Assembly (NCBI RefSeq): GCF_011193355.1
Contig: NZ_CP049780.1
Location: 5,987,698-6,051,697, forward strand
DNA from: Streptomyces sp. JB150
GTDB taxonomy: Bacteria; Actinomycetota; Actinomycetes; Streptomycetales; Streptomycetaceae
DNA: 64,000 nucleotides
Reading direction: 5' to 3'
Shown: positions 44,508 through 52,869 of the stretch, one piece after another
How the letters are laid out: the number at the start of each line of letters is the position of its first letter
Numbering within the stretch: position 1 is the stretch's first letter
Program-made: the position numbers and the translations under genes
The notes under the pieces: model-generated
What the model saw: only the letters and a program-made list of their open reading frames with translations
The model's database searches: none
Told to the model about the DNA's origin: nothing

Positions 44508-44577
44508 AGCGCCGGGCAGGCCTTGCACCTGCATCTCCCCGCAGGAAGCGGGGCGTCTTTCCTTGGACCACCAACGC
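44508..44577 (-). tRNA. Divergent tRNA-Gly (anticodon UCC)
   Basis: The minus strand folds into a cloverleaf: acceptor GCGUUGG/CCGGCGC (two G-U pairs), U8, 3-bp D stem GUC/GAC with loop CAAGGAAA (G18G19 present), anticodon stem CCCCG/CGGGG with loop CUUCCUG, so anticodon UCC at 44546-44544, a 4-nt variable loop and T stem GCAGG/CCUGC. Glycine identity features are present: U73, G1-C72, C2-G71, G3-C70, C35 and C36. Unusual points are the T loop UGCAAGG (G instead of U55), the 3-bp D stem and no encoded CCA. It has its own promoter and terminator. Confidence 0.7.
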
Positions 44578-44618
44578 CTGACCGGTGACCGGTGTTCTCC
44601 GGCGGCCGGGCAAGATCG

Positions 44619-44648
44619 ACTATACCCCAGGGGCGCGGTGCTGTCCAA
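44619..44648 (-). promoter_or_regulatory. Near-consensus promoter of the tRNA gene
   Basis: TTGGAC (44643-44648), an 18-bp spacer and TATAGT (44619-44624) on the minus strand. The predicted start near 44612 gives a 35-nt leader containing ACCGGTGACCGGT before the tRNA. Confidence 0.75.
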
Positions 44649-44964
44649 GCGCGGACAGACGCCGGGGAGACGGGGGTCGTGGGCGCGGACGGGAGAGCCG
44701 GGTCATCCGGTCGTCCTCTGGTGGTCATCCGGATCGGTCACCGGGATCGGACATCGGACCTGGCGCGCGGAACGCCGTACGGCGCACTCGGGTGAGGCCG
44801 TGCTCTCGTTCGCGCCCGGCGGCGGTGCGCGCCTCTTGGTTTGCCCGGCGTCCGGTTCTAGTCTCCAGGTCGGCTCGGACGCCGGTCCGACGCGCTCGAC
44901 ACCCGGATCGCGGGTCGCCTGAGCGATACAGCGATACAGCGCCACCAACGCCTGGCAGGGGGGG

Positions 44965-45380
44965 GTGACCTTGGGACCGCGACTGCTCGACCGGTGGCGG
45001 CTCGGAGCCGAACTGGGACGCGACGCCAGGGCCACGGTGTACGCCGCCGTGGACGAGCGCAACGGGGAGCCACGGGCGGTCAAACTGATCCACGCCCCAC
45101 CGGCGGCGGATCCTGGGCGTGCTGGACGGGCTCGCGTACGCCACGGCGTGCCCTTGGAAGACGCCACGGGGATCGTGCACCGAGACCTGGAACCGAGCAA
45201 CATCATGCTGACTCGGACTTTGGGACGGCCGAGGCCGAGCTGGCTCGCCTGCGCGTGCACGAGCGGAAGATGGGCATGGACCGCGGGCGGGACGCCCCTC
45301 CACCCAGCGAGGTCGCCGCCCGTGCGCTGGCCGAGATCCGCAGGAGCATGCCGGCGGCACCACCCGAGGGGGAGGACTGA
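44965..45380 (+). pseudogene. Remnant of a Ser/Thr protein kinase gene, fused to a small gene end
   Basis: GTG 44965 starts a normal kinase N-terminus (LLDRWRLGAELGRDARATVY, then AVDERNGEPRAVKLIH). The piece VLDGLAYA appears in another frame, and GIVHRDLEPSNIML returns in the first frame with the catalytic-loop Lys changed to Glu and about 80 residues missing. From about 45205 the frame that continues encodes DSDFGTAEAELARLRVHERK and a charged C-terminus stopping at 45380, probably a separate small protein whose start was lost. The glycine loop is also degenerate. It is not expected to be an active kinase. Confidence 0.8.
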
Positions 45381-45963
45381 ATGGCGGTACGGCCTTCATG
45401 GCGCAAGCCCATCCCCCTCGGCCTGGCCGTCTCGCTGGAGGGGCAGCTCACGGTCGCGGCGCCGCTGCTCGGCGCGGCCAACATCGCGCTGCTGATGAGT
45501 GGTGGCGGCCGACGCGGACAAGTTCCGCTGGCCGGATCCTGCGCTGTTCGCCCTGACCCTGGGCGCGCTGTTCCTGATCAGCGCTGTCCACGGAGGCGTA
45601 CTCGCGCGCGGGCACCTGTACTCACGCGGAGATGTCGAACAGTGGTGGGGGCCGCTGTCGGAGATGACGGAATCACGACGGGAGCGGCTGATCAGCGACC
45701 AGCGCGCCGACTTCGACCTGTGGCGCAGCCGCAGCACGCGCGCCAACCTCCTGTACAACCTGGGCGTCCTGTGCCTGGCCGTCGGGAGCGGACTGGCCCT
45801 GGTCCCGCCCCACGGCACGGCCACACCGGTGTGGCGCTGGCTCGCCGCCGGAACCGTGGCCGCGTTCTGCGGGCTGGCGGTCCTGTCCTGGACGGCCCGT
45901 CTGGTACGTGGCGTGGTGGACGCGTGGGCGGTCCTGCGCATACGCCACAGTGATGAGAGCTGA
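45381..45963 (+). pseudogene. Frameshifted membrane protein gene
   Basis: ATG 45381 directly follows the previous stop and opens a frame with GLAVSLEGQLTVAAPLLGAA and NIALLMS. Near 45497 the coding frame changes to one that reads VAADADKFRWPDPALFALTL and continues with three more hydrophobic segments to 45963. One extra G in ATGAGTGGTGGCGG would explain the break. The joined protein would be about 194 residues with four membrane spans. A GTG at 45499 could restart translation, so a partial product is possible. Family not recognised. Confidence 0.65.
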
Positions 45964-45987
45964 ACCAGGCGGCGGTGAGGAGCAGCG

Positions 45988-46209
45988 ATGAGCGGTTACT
46001 ACGACTTCGGCAGCAAGGGCGCGCCCGCTCGGCAGTGCCCCGCGTGTGACGCCGCTTATCCCCTGACCGGCGTTCGTCGGCCTCGCCCGCCCGACCACTA
46101 TCCCGAGTGCCCGCTCGGGGACGTCCCGCTGAAACTCGTGGCGGGCCTGTCGCTGGAGGCGGCGCTGGCCGAGGCCGGGCGCTGGCGCGCGGAACACGGC
46201 GAGCGGTGA
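45988..46209 (+). CDS. Small protein with CxxC motif
   Basis: The 73-residue product has GAPARQCPACDAAYPL and a third Cys in DHYPECPLGD, a partial zinc-ribbon pattern, and a helical C-terminus. GAGGAG lies 6 nt before the ATG. It follows the broken membrane protein gene in the same direction and may belong to the same former operon. Function unknown. Confidence 0.7.
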   Translation: MSGYYDFGSKGAPARQCPACDAAYPLTGVRRPRPPDHYPECPLGDVPLKLVAGLSLEAALAEAGRWRAEHGER

Positions 46210-46276
46210 CCGATGGGTCAGGCCCGCGGCAGGCAGTGGCATCGGACCCCTGGGTCGGAGGCGGCGGCCCGCGCCG

Positions 46277-46909
46277 TCAGTCGAAGGTGACGGGTCCGCG
46301 CGGGGTGTCGATGGTGAAGTGGAGACCGACGTCGCCCTCGGTGATGGTCAGTCCGGTGTCCAGTGCGGCGAGGAGCGGGCGGATCTCGTCGGGGGCGGGG
46401 GCCGTCGCCGACAGGTGCAGCAGGGGAGTGACGGGCAGTCCGCCGGCGGTGGGGTGGCGGGAGGTGCCCCAGTCGATGAGGAACGGCACCAGGCCCGAGG
46501 GGTGCGCGGTGACGCCGTCCGTCAGCCGCCAGGCGAGGAGGGTGCCGTCGGGGGTGCGGCGGCTCATCGCGTGGGCGGGGCCAGGGTCGTAGCCGCGGGC
46601 GCGGGCGGTGGTGACGGCCGCGTCCAGGTCGGTGGTGCGCAGCGCCCAGGTGACCGTGCGCGGGCCGGTGAGCGCGTCCACCGCGAACGGGCGGGGGCCG
46701 GACGGAGCGGACTGCTCCGGGTCGGGGCCGATGATCTCCAGATAGGCGCCGCCGCCCAGGCCGACCAGATGGTTGCGGGTGCCGAGGCCGGCGTGGGTAC
46801 CTCCGGCGGCCGGTGCGACCCCGGTCCGCCGGGTGAAGTCGGCCACCGTCGCCGCGAGATCGGGGGTGGCGAGCACGAGGTGGTCCAGATGTGCCGGGAT
46901 CGTGTCCAT
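46277..46909 (-). CDS. VOC-superfamily protein (glyoxalase-like 3 type)
   Basis: The 210-residue protein starts IPAHLDHLVLATPDLAATVA and has GLGTRNHLVGLGGGAYLEII and LTITEGDVGLHFTIDTPRG, as in the glyoxalase-like-3 group. Function is unknown. TACTCT lies 8 nt before ATG 46909, so it may also be leaderless. It is divergent from the lipoprotein gene. Confidence 0.83.
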   Translation of the reverse strand: MDTIPAHLDHLVLATPDLAATVADFTRRTGVAPAAGGTHAGLGTRNHLVGLGGGAYLEIIGPDPEQSAPSGPRPFAVDALTGPRTVTWALRTTDLDAAVTTARARGYDPGPAHAMSRRTPDGTLLAWRLTDGVTAHPSGLVPFLIDWGTSRHPTAGGLPVTPLLHLSATAPAPDEIRPLLAALDTGLTITEGDVGLHFTIDTPRGPVTFD

Positions 46910-46971
46910 CGCCGCCGAGAGTACGCCGGCCCCCACCCGGTCGTGGGACACCTGTGCGGAAAGATGAGGGC

Positions 46972-47586
46972 ATGACCCGTCTGCCGCGTGCCCTGCCGTA
47001 CGCCTCCTTACTGCTGCCCGCACTGCTCCTGACCGGCTGCGGCGACGAGCGCCGCGCCGCCGACCCGGACGACGTCGCCTCCCGCGCCCGCGCGATGGGG
47101 ATCGCGCCCGAGCACGTCTACGCCATCGAGGCCGACGGCTTCACCGTAACCCGGCAGTCCGTCGGCGTGTACGGCGGCGACGGTTACTCGGCGGTCTACG
47201 TCTCCCGAGCCACCGGCGGCCAGATCCATCTGCGCGTCGACCGGGGCGAGATGACCGCGGCCACCTGCCCGCAGCTGCCGGCCGGTGACGTCTCCGGCGG
47301 GCGGACCACATGCCGGAAGGACGGCGAGGCCTGGTACCGCAGCTCCGGTGACCAGCGTGAGTACGCCGTCCCGAAGGGCGGTCACGTCGTCCGGGTCGGC
47401 GCCGGCCCCGAGGTCGGCCGCGACGTGCTGCGCGAGGCCGCCCTCGGTGCCCATCACCCCACCGCGGACGAACTCGACGCCCTGCTGCCGGAGGGTCAGG
47501 GCGGCGCCGAGCCGCCGGTGGAGCGCGGCGACCTGCCTCCGGAGGGCGACGGGGCGCCGGACAACGACGTGGACGCGGGCGGCTGA
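46972..47586 (+). CDS. Lipoprotein with a TTA leucine codon
   Basis: The 204-residue product has a lipobox ALLLTGC at residues 17-23 and a single mature domain with two Cys (TAATCPQLPAGD, GRTTCRKDGE). Codon 13 (47008-47010) is TTA. In Streptomyces this needs the bldA tRNA, so its translation may be confined to late growth. The ATG at 46972 places the signal peptide correctly; GGAAAG lies 7 nt upstream. Family not recognised. Confidence 0.78.
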   Translation: MTRLPRALPYASLLLPALLLTGCGDERRAADPDDVASRARAMGIAPEHVYAIEADGFTVTRQSVGVYGGDGYSAVYVSRATGGQIHLRVDRGEMTAATCPQLPAGDVSGGRTTCRKDGEAWYRSSGDQREYAVPKGGHVVRVGAGPEVGRDVLREAALGAHHPTADELDALLPEGQGGAEPPVERGDLPPEGDGAPDNDVDAGG

Positions 47587-47607
47587 GCCGGGCGGGGACA
47601 TCTGTCC

Positions 47608-47634
47608 GGGGGCGGGGGCGGGGGCGGGGGTAGG
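47608..47634 (+). other. G-quadruplex-prone tract
   Basis: Four G5 runs separated by single C bases, then TAGGG, lie in the 220-nt gap 47587-47806. The remainder of the gap is GC-rich with CACGCCG-type repeats and no gene. Confidence 0.6.
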
Positions 47635-47806
47635 GCGGTAGTGCGGGAGCGCGGCCGAGGGCGCCAAGCCGCCGAGCCCTCCGGCACGCCGCACACGCCG
47701 CACGCGCCGGGCGCGTTGAGCGCAGCCAGCGCGCCGTGTGCGCCGGGGATCTCGCGGACGTCCACTCCCTCCGAGGCCGTGCCCCCCTCCGCTTAAGGTC
47801 GTGCGC

Positions 47807-48457
47807 ATGGCCCCCAGACTGCTCGTCTTCACCCGCACCACCGACTACCGCCACGACTCCATCCCCGCCGCCGTCGCGGCCGTCCGCGCGCTCGGTGCCT
47901 ACGACGTCGACCACACCGAGGACCCGGTGGCCCTGGAGGCGCCGTTGGCCGGATACGCCGCCGTCGTCTTCCTCTCCACCAGCGGCGAGGTGCTGACGCC
48001 GGCCGGGCGGGAGCGGCTGGCGGAGTATGTGGAGGCGGGCGGCGGGTTCGCGGGCGTCCACGCCGCCGCCTGCACGGAGTACGAGTGGCCCTACTACGAG
48101 CGGCTGCTGGGCGCCCGTTTCGACCGGCACCCCGCCTTCCAGCCCGGCAGGGCCCTCGTGGAGGACCGCGCCCATCCGGCCACCCGGCACCTGCCCGCCG
48201 TATGGGAGTTCACCGACGAGTGGTACGACTTCCGCACCAACCCCCGCGGCACGGTCCGCGTCCTGGTCAGCGCCGACGAGTCCTCCTACGAGGGCGGCGG
48301 CATGGGCGCCGACCACCCCCTCGCCTGGTGCCACAACCGGGGCGCCGGCCGTGTCTTCTACACCGCCCTCGGCCACGCCGCCGAGGCGTACGCCGACCCC
48401 GCCTTCCGGGAGCATCTGCGCGGCGGCCTCGCTTGGGCGGCCCGGCTGACGGAGTGA
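47807..48457 (+). CDS. ThuA domain protein
   Basis: The 216-residue protein has LLVFTRTTDYRHDSIPAAVA, VVFLSTSGEVLTPAGRERL, GGGFAGVHAAACTEYEWPYY and HNRGAGRVFYTALGHAAE, the conserved blocks of the class I glutamine amidotransferase-like ThuA family linked to trehalose and other sugar use. A TAAGGT -10 (47794-47799) lies 7 nt before ATG 47807, so it is probably leaderless. It is convergent with the LacI repressor gene. Confidence 0.9.
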   Translation: MAPRLLVFTRTTDYRHDSIPAAVAAVRALGAYDVDHTEDPVALEAPLAGYAAVVFLSTSGEVLTPAGRERLAEYVEAGGGFAGVHAAACTEYEWPYYERLLGARFDRHPAFQPGRALVEDRAHPATRHLPAVWEFTDEWYDFRTNPRGTVRVLVSADESSYEGGGMGADHPLAWCHNRGAGRVFYTALGHAAEAYADPAFREHLRGGLAWAARLTE

Positions 48458-48489
48458 TCCGGCGGCGGGACGAGGCCCGCCGGTGGGCC

Positions 48490-49533
48490 TCAGTCCCGTG
48501 GCGCCGCCGTGCTCTCGCGCGCGATCAGACGGGTCGACAGCTCCGTGCGGGTGCTCTCGGGGCGGTCGCCGTCCATCAGGCGGACCAGGAGGCGCAGGGC
48601 GGTGGCGGCCATCTCGGAGACGGGCTGGCGGACGGTGGTGAGGGCGGGGGAGGCCCAGCGGGCCTCGGGGAGGTCGTCGAAGCCGACGACGCTCAGGTCG
48701 CCGGGCACCCGCAACCCCCGTTCGGCCAGGGCCTCGTAGACACCGAGGGCCATGCGGTCCGAGCAGGCGAAGACGGCGGTCGGCGGCTGCGGCAGGTCGA
48801 GCAGTTCCCGCGTCTGCCGCCGGGCGGCGGCCTCGTCGGACCCGGTGTGCCGGATGTACTCGGGCCGGTGCGGCAGCCCCGCCGCGGCGAGCGCCGACCG
48901 GTAGCCCGCGAGCCGCGCCCCGCCGCACAGCGTGCGCCGGGGGCCGGCGAGCACGGCGATCCGCTCATGGCCGAGGGACAGCAGGTGCTCGGTCGCCATC
49001 ACCCCGCCCTGCCAGTTCGCCGCGCCCACCGACACCACGCCGGGCGGCGGTTCGAGCAGCGGGTCGATCATCACGAACGGGATGCGGTGCTGCTCCAGCC
49101 AGGCGTACTGCGCCTCGGTCAGCTCGGGCAGGTCGAACAGCACCCCGGCCGAGCCGCGCGCGGACAGCTTGTCCAGCCAGCCGCGTTCGGGGCGCCCGGC
49201 CCGGATGCGGGGCAGCGCCGCCGAGACGACGACGTCCAGCCCGGCGTCGTGCGCCGCCTCCTCCACGCCGTGCAGCACCGCCCCCGACCAGGAGCTGGCC
49301 AGGGAGCGCACGACGAGGTCCACCATGCTCGGGGTCCGCGCCGCGTCGAACCGCGGCCGGCGCACGTAGCCGAGCCGGACCAGCGCCTCGGTGACCCGGC
49401 GGCGGGTCTCGGGCGCCACGTCCTCGCGGCCGTTGACCACCTTGGACGCGGTCGGCACGGACACCCCCGCCTCCCGGGCCACCACCGCCAGCGTCGGACC
49501 GGCCGTCGTGCTCGAACGTGCCGTTCGGCCCAT
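48490..49533 (-). CDS. LacI-family transcriptional repressor
   Basis: The 347-residue protein has the HTH and hinge TLAVVAREAGVSVPTASKVV at residues 13-35 and a sugar-binding domain (VLFDLPELTEAQYAWLEQH, AVFACSDRMALGVYEALAE, LSVVGFDDLPEARWASPALT). GGAGGG precedes ATG 49533. A 16-bp near-palindrome with core AAGCGCTT lies 83-98 nt upstream, and related sites lie before two other genes, so autoregulation plus a small regulon is likely. The inducer is unknown. Confidence 0.9.
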   Translation of the reverse strand: MGRTARSSTTAGPTLAVVAREAGVSVPTASKVVNGREDVAPETRRRVTEALVRLGYVRRPRFDAARTPSMVDLVVRSLASSWSGAVLHGVEEAAHDAGLDVVVSAALPRIRAGRPERGWLDKLSARGSAGVLFDLPELTEAQYAWLEQHRIPFVMIDPLLEPPPGVVSVGAANWQGGVMATEHLLSLGHERIAVLAGPRRTLCGGARLAGYRSALAAAGLPHRPEYIRHTGSDEAAARRQTRELLDLPQPPTAVFACSDRMALGVYEALAERGLRVPGDLSVVGFDDLPEARWASPALTTVRQPVSEMAATALRLLVRLMDGDRPESTRTELSTRLIARESTAAPRD

Positions 49534-49615
49534 CGGAACCCACCCCTCCGGCCCGCCCGAGGGCCCTCGAACGTCACGACCCGCAGGCGGCTGCGGGGTC
49601 GTGACCACGACCGTA

Positions 49616-49631
49616 TAGAAAGCGCTTCCTA
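49616..49631. promoter_or_regulatory. LacI-type operator 1
   Basis: TAGAAAGCGCTTCCTA, symmetric at 14 of 16 positions, upstream of the LacI gene. Confidence 0.65.
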
Positions 49632-49753
49632 CCTTAGGTGGGTGCGGGGGAGTCGTGAAGAGAGGGGAATCGGCGGAGTGCGCCCGCGTGAACTCTGGCA
49701 ACGACGTGGGGCGAGGGTGCCGGGTGAGGGGCTACGGGCGTGAGGTGCGGCCG

Positions 49754-50767
49754 TCAGGCGACCCTGGTCAGGTCCGCGTGCCGTACCTCGTGGGCCGGTG
49801 GCAGGCCCCGCGCCAGCCGCTCCAGCTCCTCCACGACGATCCCGCCGAGGCGCGCCAGCTCATTGCCGAGCGAGCCCGCGATGTGCGGGGTGAGGAACAC
49901 GTTGGGGAGCGTGTGGAGAGGCGAGCCGGGCGGCAGCGGCTCGGGGTCGGTCACGTCGAGGACCGCGCTCAGCCGCCCCGACGCCAGCTCCCCGACGAGC
50001 GCTTCCTGGTCGACCAGGGCGCCCCGCGAGGTGTTGATCAGCACGCCGCCGTCCCGGACCAGGGCGAGCGCGGCCCGGTCCAGCATGTGGCGGGTGCCGG
50101 GGATGTCCGGCGCGTGCAGGGTGACGGTGTCGCTGCCGCGCAGCAGCTCCTCCAGCGAGACCAGGCGCGCACCCAGCGCGGCGGCCTCGGCGGCGTCCAC
50201 GTACGGGTCGTACAGCAGCACCTCGAAGTCGAACGGCCGCAGCAGCTCCAGCAGCCGGCGGCCCACCCGCGAGGCGCCGACGACACCGACGCGGCGGCCC
50301 AGGTTGCCGAGGGCGGCGGTATCGGCGGGCGACGGGAAGGTGTGCCCGGCGCGGTAGCGCTCGCGGTGCCCGAAGGCGTCCTTCCCGGTCAGCAGGATCA
50401 TCGCGAGCGTGTACTCGGCCACCGGCAGCGCGTTGGCCGTGACCGCGCTGGAGACGGTCACCCCGCGCCGCCACAGGGCGTCGCCCACCAGCGAGCGCAC
50501 CGAGCCCGCAGCGTGCAGCACCGCCCGCAGCCCGGGGGCGGCGGCCAGGGCGCGCTCGTCGAGGCGCGGGCAGCCCCAGCCGGTGATCAGGACGTCCGCG
50601 CCGGCCAGCGCCCCGGCCGCCGCCGGATCGGCGAAGCCCCGTACGACCAGCGCGGGGTCGAGTACGGCCGTCCGCCGCAGCCGGGCCATCAGCGGATCCG
50701 GGAACAGCCGCGGGAGATGCACCGGGTCCATCGCGAACACGGCCCTGGGCAATCGGACGCTGGGCAT
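49754..50767 (-). CDS. D-2-hydroxyacid dehydrogenase family protein
   Basis: The 337-residue enzyme has the NAD-binding segment VGVVGASRVGRRLLELLRP, catalytic Arg in INTSRGALVD, Glu in DVTDPEPLPP and His in FLTPHIAGS. It oxidises or reduces 2-hydroxy/2-oxo acids with NAD(H). CAGGAG precedes ATG 50767. An operator like that of the LacI gene lies 43-54 nt upstream, so it is probably controlled by the LacI protein and handles a sugar-derived acid. Confidence 0.9.
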   Translation of the reverse strand: MPSVRLPRAVFAMDPVHLPRLFPDPLMARLRRTAVLDPALVVRGFADPAAAGALAGADVLITGWGCPRLDERALAAAPGLRAVLHAAGSVRSLVGDALWRRGVTVSSAVTANALPVAEYTLAMILLTGKDAFGHRERYRAGHTFPSPADTAALGNLGRRVGVVGASRVGRRLLELLRPFDFEVLLYDPYVDAAEAAALGARLVSLEELLRGSDTVTLHAPDIPGTRHMLDRAALALVRDGGVLINTSRGALVDQEALVGELASGRLSAVLDVTDPEPLPPGSPLHTLPNVFLTPHIAGSLGNELARLGGIVVEELERLARGLPPAHEVRHADLTRVA

Positions 50768-50809
50768 GGGGCTCCTGACGTGTGCCGGACGAGGAGAGAC
50801 GCGGTCGGT

Positions 50810-50821
50810 GAAAGCGCCTTC
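50810..50821. promoter_or_regulatory. LacI-type operator 2
   Basis: GAAAGCGCCTTC, one base off a perfect palindrome, followed by TAC as in site 1, upstream of the hydroxyacid dehydrogenase gene. Confidence 0.6.
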
Positions 50822-50994
50822 TACCGTAGGTGCGGGGGCGGGTGCGGGCAATCAGGCGAGCGCGCCGGAATCGGCCCTCGTCCGGGCCACTCCGCCGCCC
50901 GTGCGGCCCCCGCGTCGTCCTTCCGCGGAATAGATCCCCTCGATGCGATGCTCTGACGTCAACGGAGCGTCAGCGCGCGAGGAGCTGGTGGCGG

Positions 50995-52734
50995 ATGGCG
51001 GCGGCAGACGGGACGGGAGGCCGGACGGCAGACGGGACAGGACGCCGGGCGGCCGGCGGAGCCGGGGACCGGGCAGCGGACCGGGCCGGCCCTGTGGTGC
51101 GCACGCCGTACGGGGCCGTACGCGGCCGGTACGAGCACGGTGTCGCCGTGTTCCGGGGCATCCCGTACGCGGCACCCCCCTTCGGGCCCCGCCGCTTCCG
51201 GCCGCCGGTCCCGCCCGAGCCCTGGCCGGGGATCCGGGACGCCCTCGCCTTCGGTCCCACCCCGCCCAAACCGCCGTACTCCGAGGCCTTCGCGCAGTAC
51301 CTGTCCGACCCGGTCGTGCCCGGCGACGACTGTCTCAACCTCAACGTGTGGACGCCCGAGCCGGGCCCCGCAGCCCGCCTCCCGGTGCTCGTCTGGCTCC
51401 ACGGCGGCGCGCTGACCAGGGGCTCCTCCGGCGTGCCGGTGTACGACGGACGCACCTTCGCGCGGGACGGCGTCGTCTGCGTGTCGGTCAACTACCGGCT
51501 CGGCGTCGAGGGCTACGGACTGTTCCCGGACGCCCCCGCCAACGCCGGTCTGCGCGACCAGCTCGCCGCCCTGCGCTGGGTGCGCGAGACCATCGAGGCC
51601 TTCGGCGGCGACCCGGACCGGATCACCCTGGCCGGGCAGTCCGCCGGCGCCATCAGCACCGGCGCCCTGCTCGCCGCGCCGCAGGCCCAGGGCCTGTTCC
51701 GGCGGGCCGTCCTGCAGAGCGGGGCGCCCGAGGCCGCCGACCGGGACAAGGTACGGCGCATGGTGCGCCGGATGGCCGCCCGGCTGCGGATCCCCGCCAC
51801 CGCCGAGGCCTTCGCCGCCGTCGACCGCGAGCTGCTGCTGCGCACCCAGGCCGAGGTGGGCCGGCTCGGCGGCCCCGTCCTCGGCGGACCCGCCTTCGGG
51901 ATCGTCGTCGACGGCGACCTCGTCCCGCGCGACCCGCTCGAAGCGCTGGTCGAGGGGGAGGCCGCGGCCGGCGCCGAACTGCTCATGGGCTGGACCCGTG
52001 ACGAGTACCGGCTCTGGCTGGTCCCCGGCGGCCTGCTGGAGCGCGTCGACCGGCTCGGCGCGGTCGCCCTCGCCGGTGCCATGGCCCGCTGCCACGCCGG
52101 CCACGAGGTGCCGCGCGGCTACCGTGCCCTGCGGCCCGGCGCCGGCACCGCCGAGATCGTCGGCCAGATGATCACCGACCACCTGCTGCGCCGCCCGTTG
52201 CACCGCCTGGCGGACGCCCGCCCCGGCACGTCGTACGTCTACGAGTTCGCCTGGCCCTCCCGGCTGCCCGGCCTCGGCGCCTGCCACGCGCTGGAGCTCG
52301 GCTTCGTGTTCGACAGCGGTGACGTGCCCGAGTCGGCGAAGCTGGCCGGCCAGGGCGCCCCGCGGGAACTGGCCGAGCGGATGCACCGGACCTGGGTGCG
52401 GTTCGTCACCGACGGGGACCCGGGCTGGGAGCCGTGGGACGCCGCCCACCCGGTGCGCGTCTTCGGCGAGACGACCGAGCCGGGGGCGGACGGTTCCCCC
52501 GCGCTGCGCGCGCCCTACACGGCGTTCGGTCCGCGGGACGCCGAGCTGGCGCTGTGGGCCGCGGCCGACGCCCTCGCCCGGGAGTCCACACCCGCGTCGG
52601 GTCCGACTCTGGCTCCCGCGTCACCCACGCGCGGGGGGGAACTGCGCTCGGCGGTACGGCGGTTCCACCGCTCCGCGGGCGCGCGCCGGACTGATCACCC
52701 GGCACCCGGCTCCGGGCCTACTCGGCGGCGGTGA
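50995..52734 (+). CDS. Type-B carboxylesterase/lipase family protein
   Basis: The 579-residue alpha/beta hydrolase has the type-B blocks VAVFRGIPYAAPPFGPRRFR, DDCLNLNVWTP, VLVWLHGGALTRGS, and the nucleophile elbow TLAGQSAGAIS. A likely acid residue lies in GWTRDEYRLW and the His in GACHALELGFVF. The N-terminal 30 residues are Gly/Ala/Asp-rich and not conserved; ATG 50995 has GAGGAG 10 nt upstream. No export signal is seen. It hydrolyses carboxylic esters; natural substrate unknown. Confidence 0.87.
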   Translation: MAAADGTGGRTADGTGRRAAGGAGDRAADRAGPVVRTPYGAVRGRYEHGVAVFRGIPYAAPPFGPRRFRPPVPPEPWPGIRDALAFGPTPPKPPYSEAFAQYLSDPVVPGDDCLNLNVWTPEPGPAARLPVLVWLHGGALTRGSSGVPVYDGRTFARDGVVCVSVNYRLGVEGYGLFPDAPANAGLRDQLAALRWVRETIEAFGGDPDRITLAGQSAGAISTGALLAAPQAQGLFRRAVLQSGAPEAADRDKVRRMVRRMAARLRIPATAEAFAAVDRELLLRTQAEVGRLGGPVLGGPAFGIVVDGDLVPRDPLEALVEGEAAAGAELLMGWTRDEYRLWLVPGGLLERVDRLGAVALAGAMARCHAGHEVPRGYRALRPGAGTAEIVGQMITDHLLRRPLHRLADARPGTSYVYEFAWPSRLPGLGACHALELGFVFDSGDVPESAKLAGQGAPRELAERMHRTWVRFVTDGDPGWEPWDAAHPVRVFGETTEPGADGSPALRAPYTAFGPRDAELALWAAADALARESTPASGPTLAPASPTRGGELRSAVRRFHRSAGARRTDHPAPGSGPTRRR

Positions 52735-52869
52735 GCAGTTCCGTCAGCTCACGGGGTCACGGGCTCGCGGGCTCGGTGCCGAGTCGGGTCTCGCACCGGC
52801 CTGTCCGGCCGGCCGCCGGACGCCGCCTCGGCGACCCCCTGGCTCCCGCTCCGCGACGGCCACGAACCG

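Noticed and set aside
44461..44612. 6C-type or other small regulatory RNA instead of a tRNA
   Set aside because: The segment folds into a full cloverleaf with glycine identity bases; I do not see the paired C-rich loops of 6C RNA.
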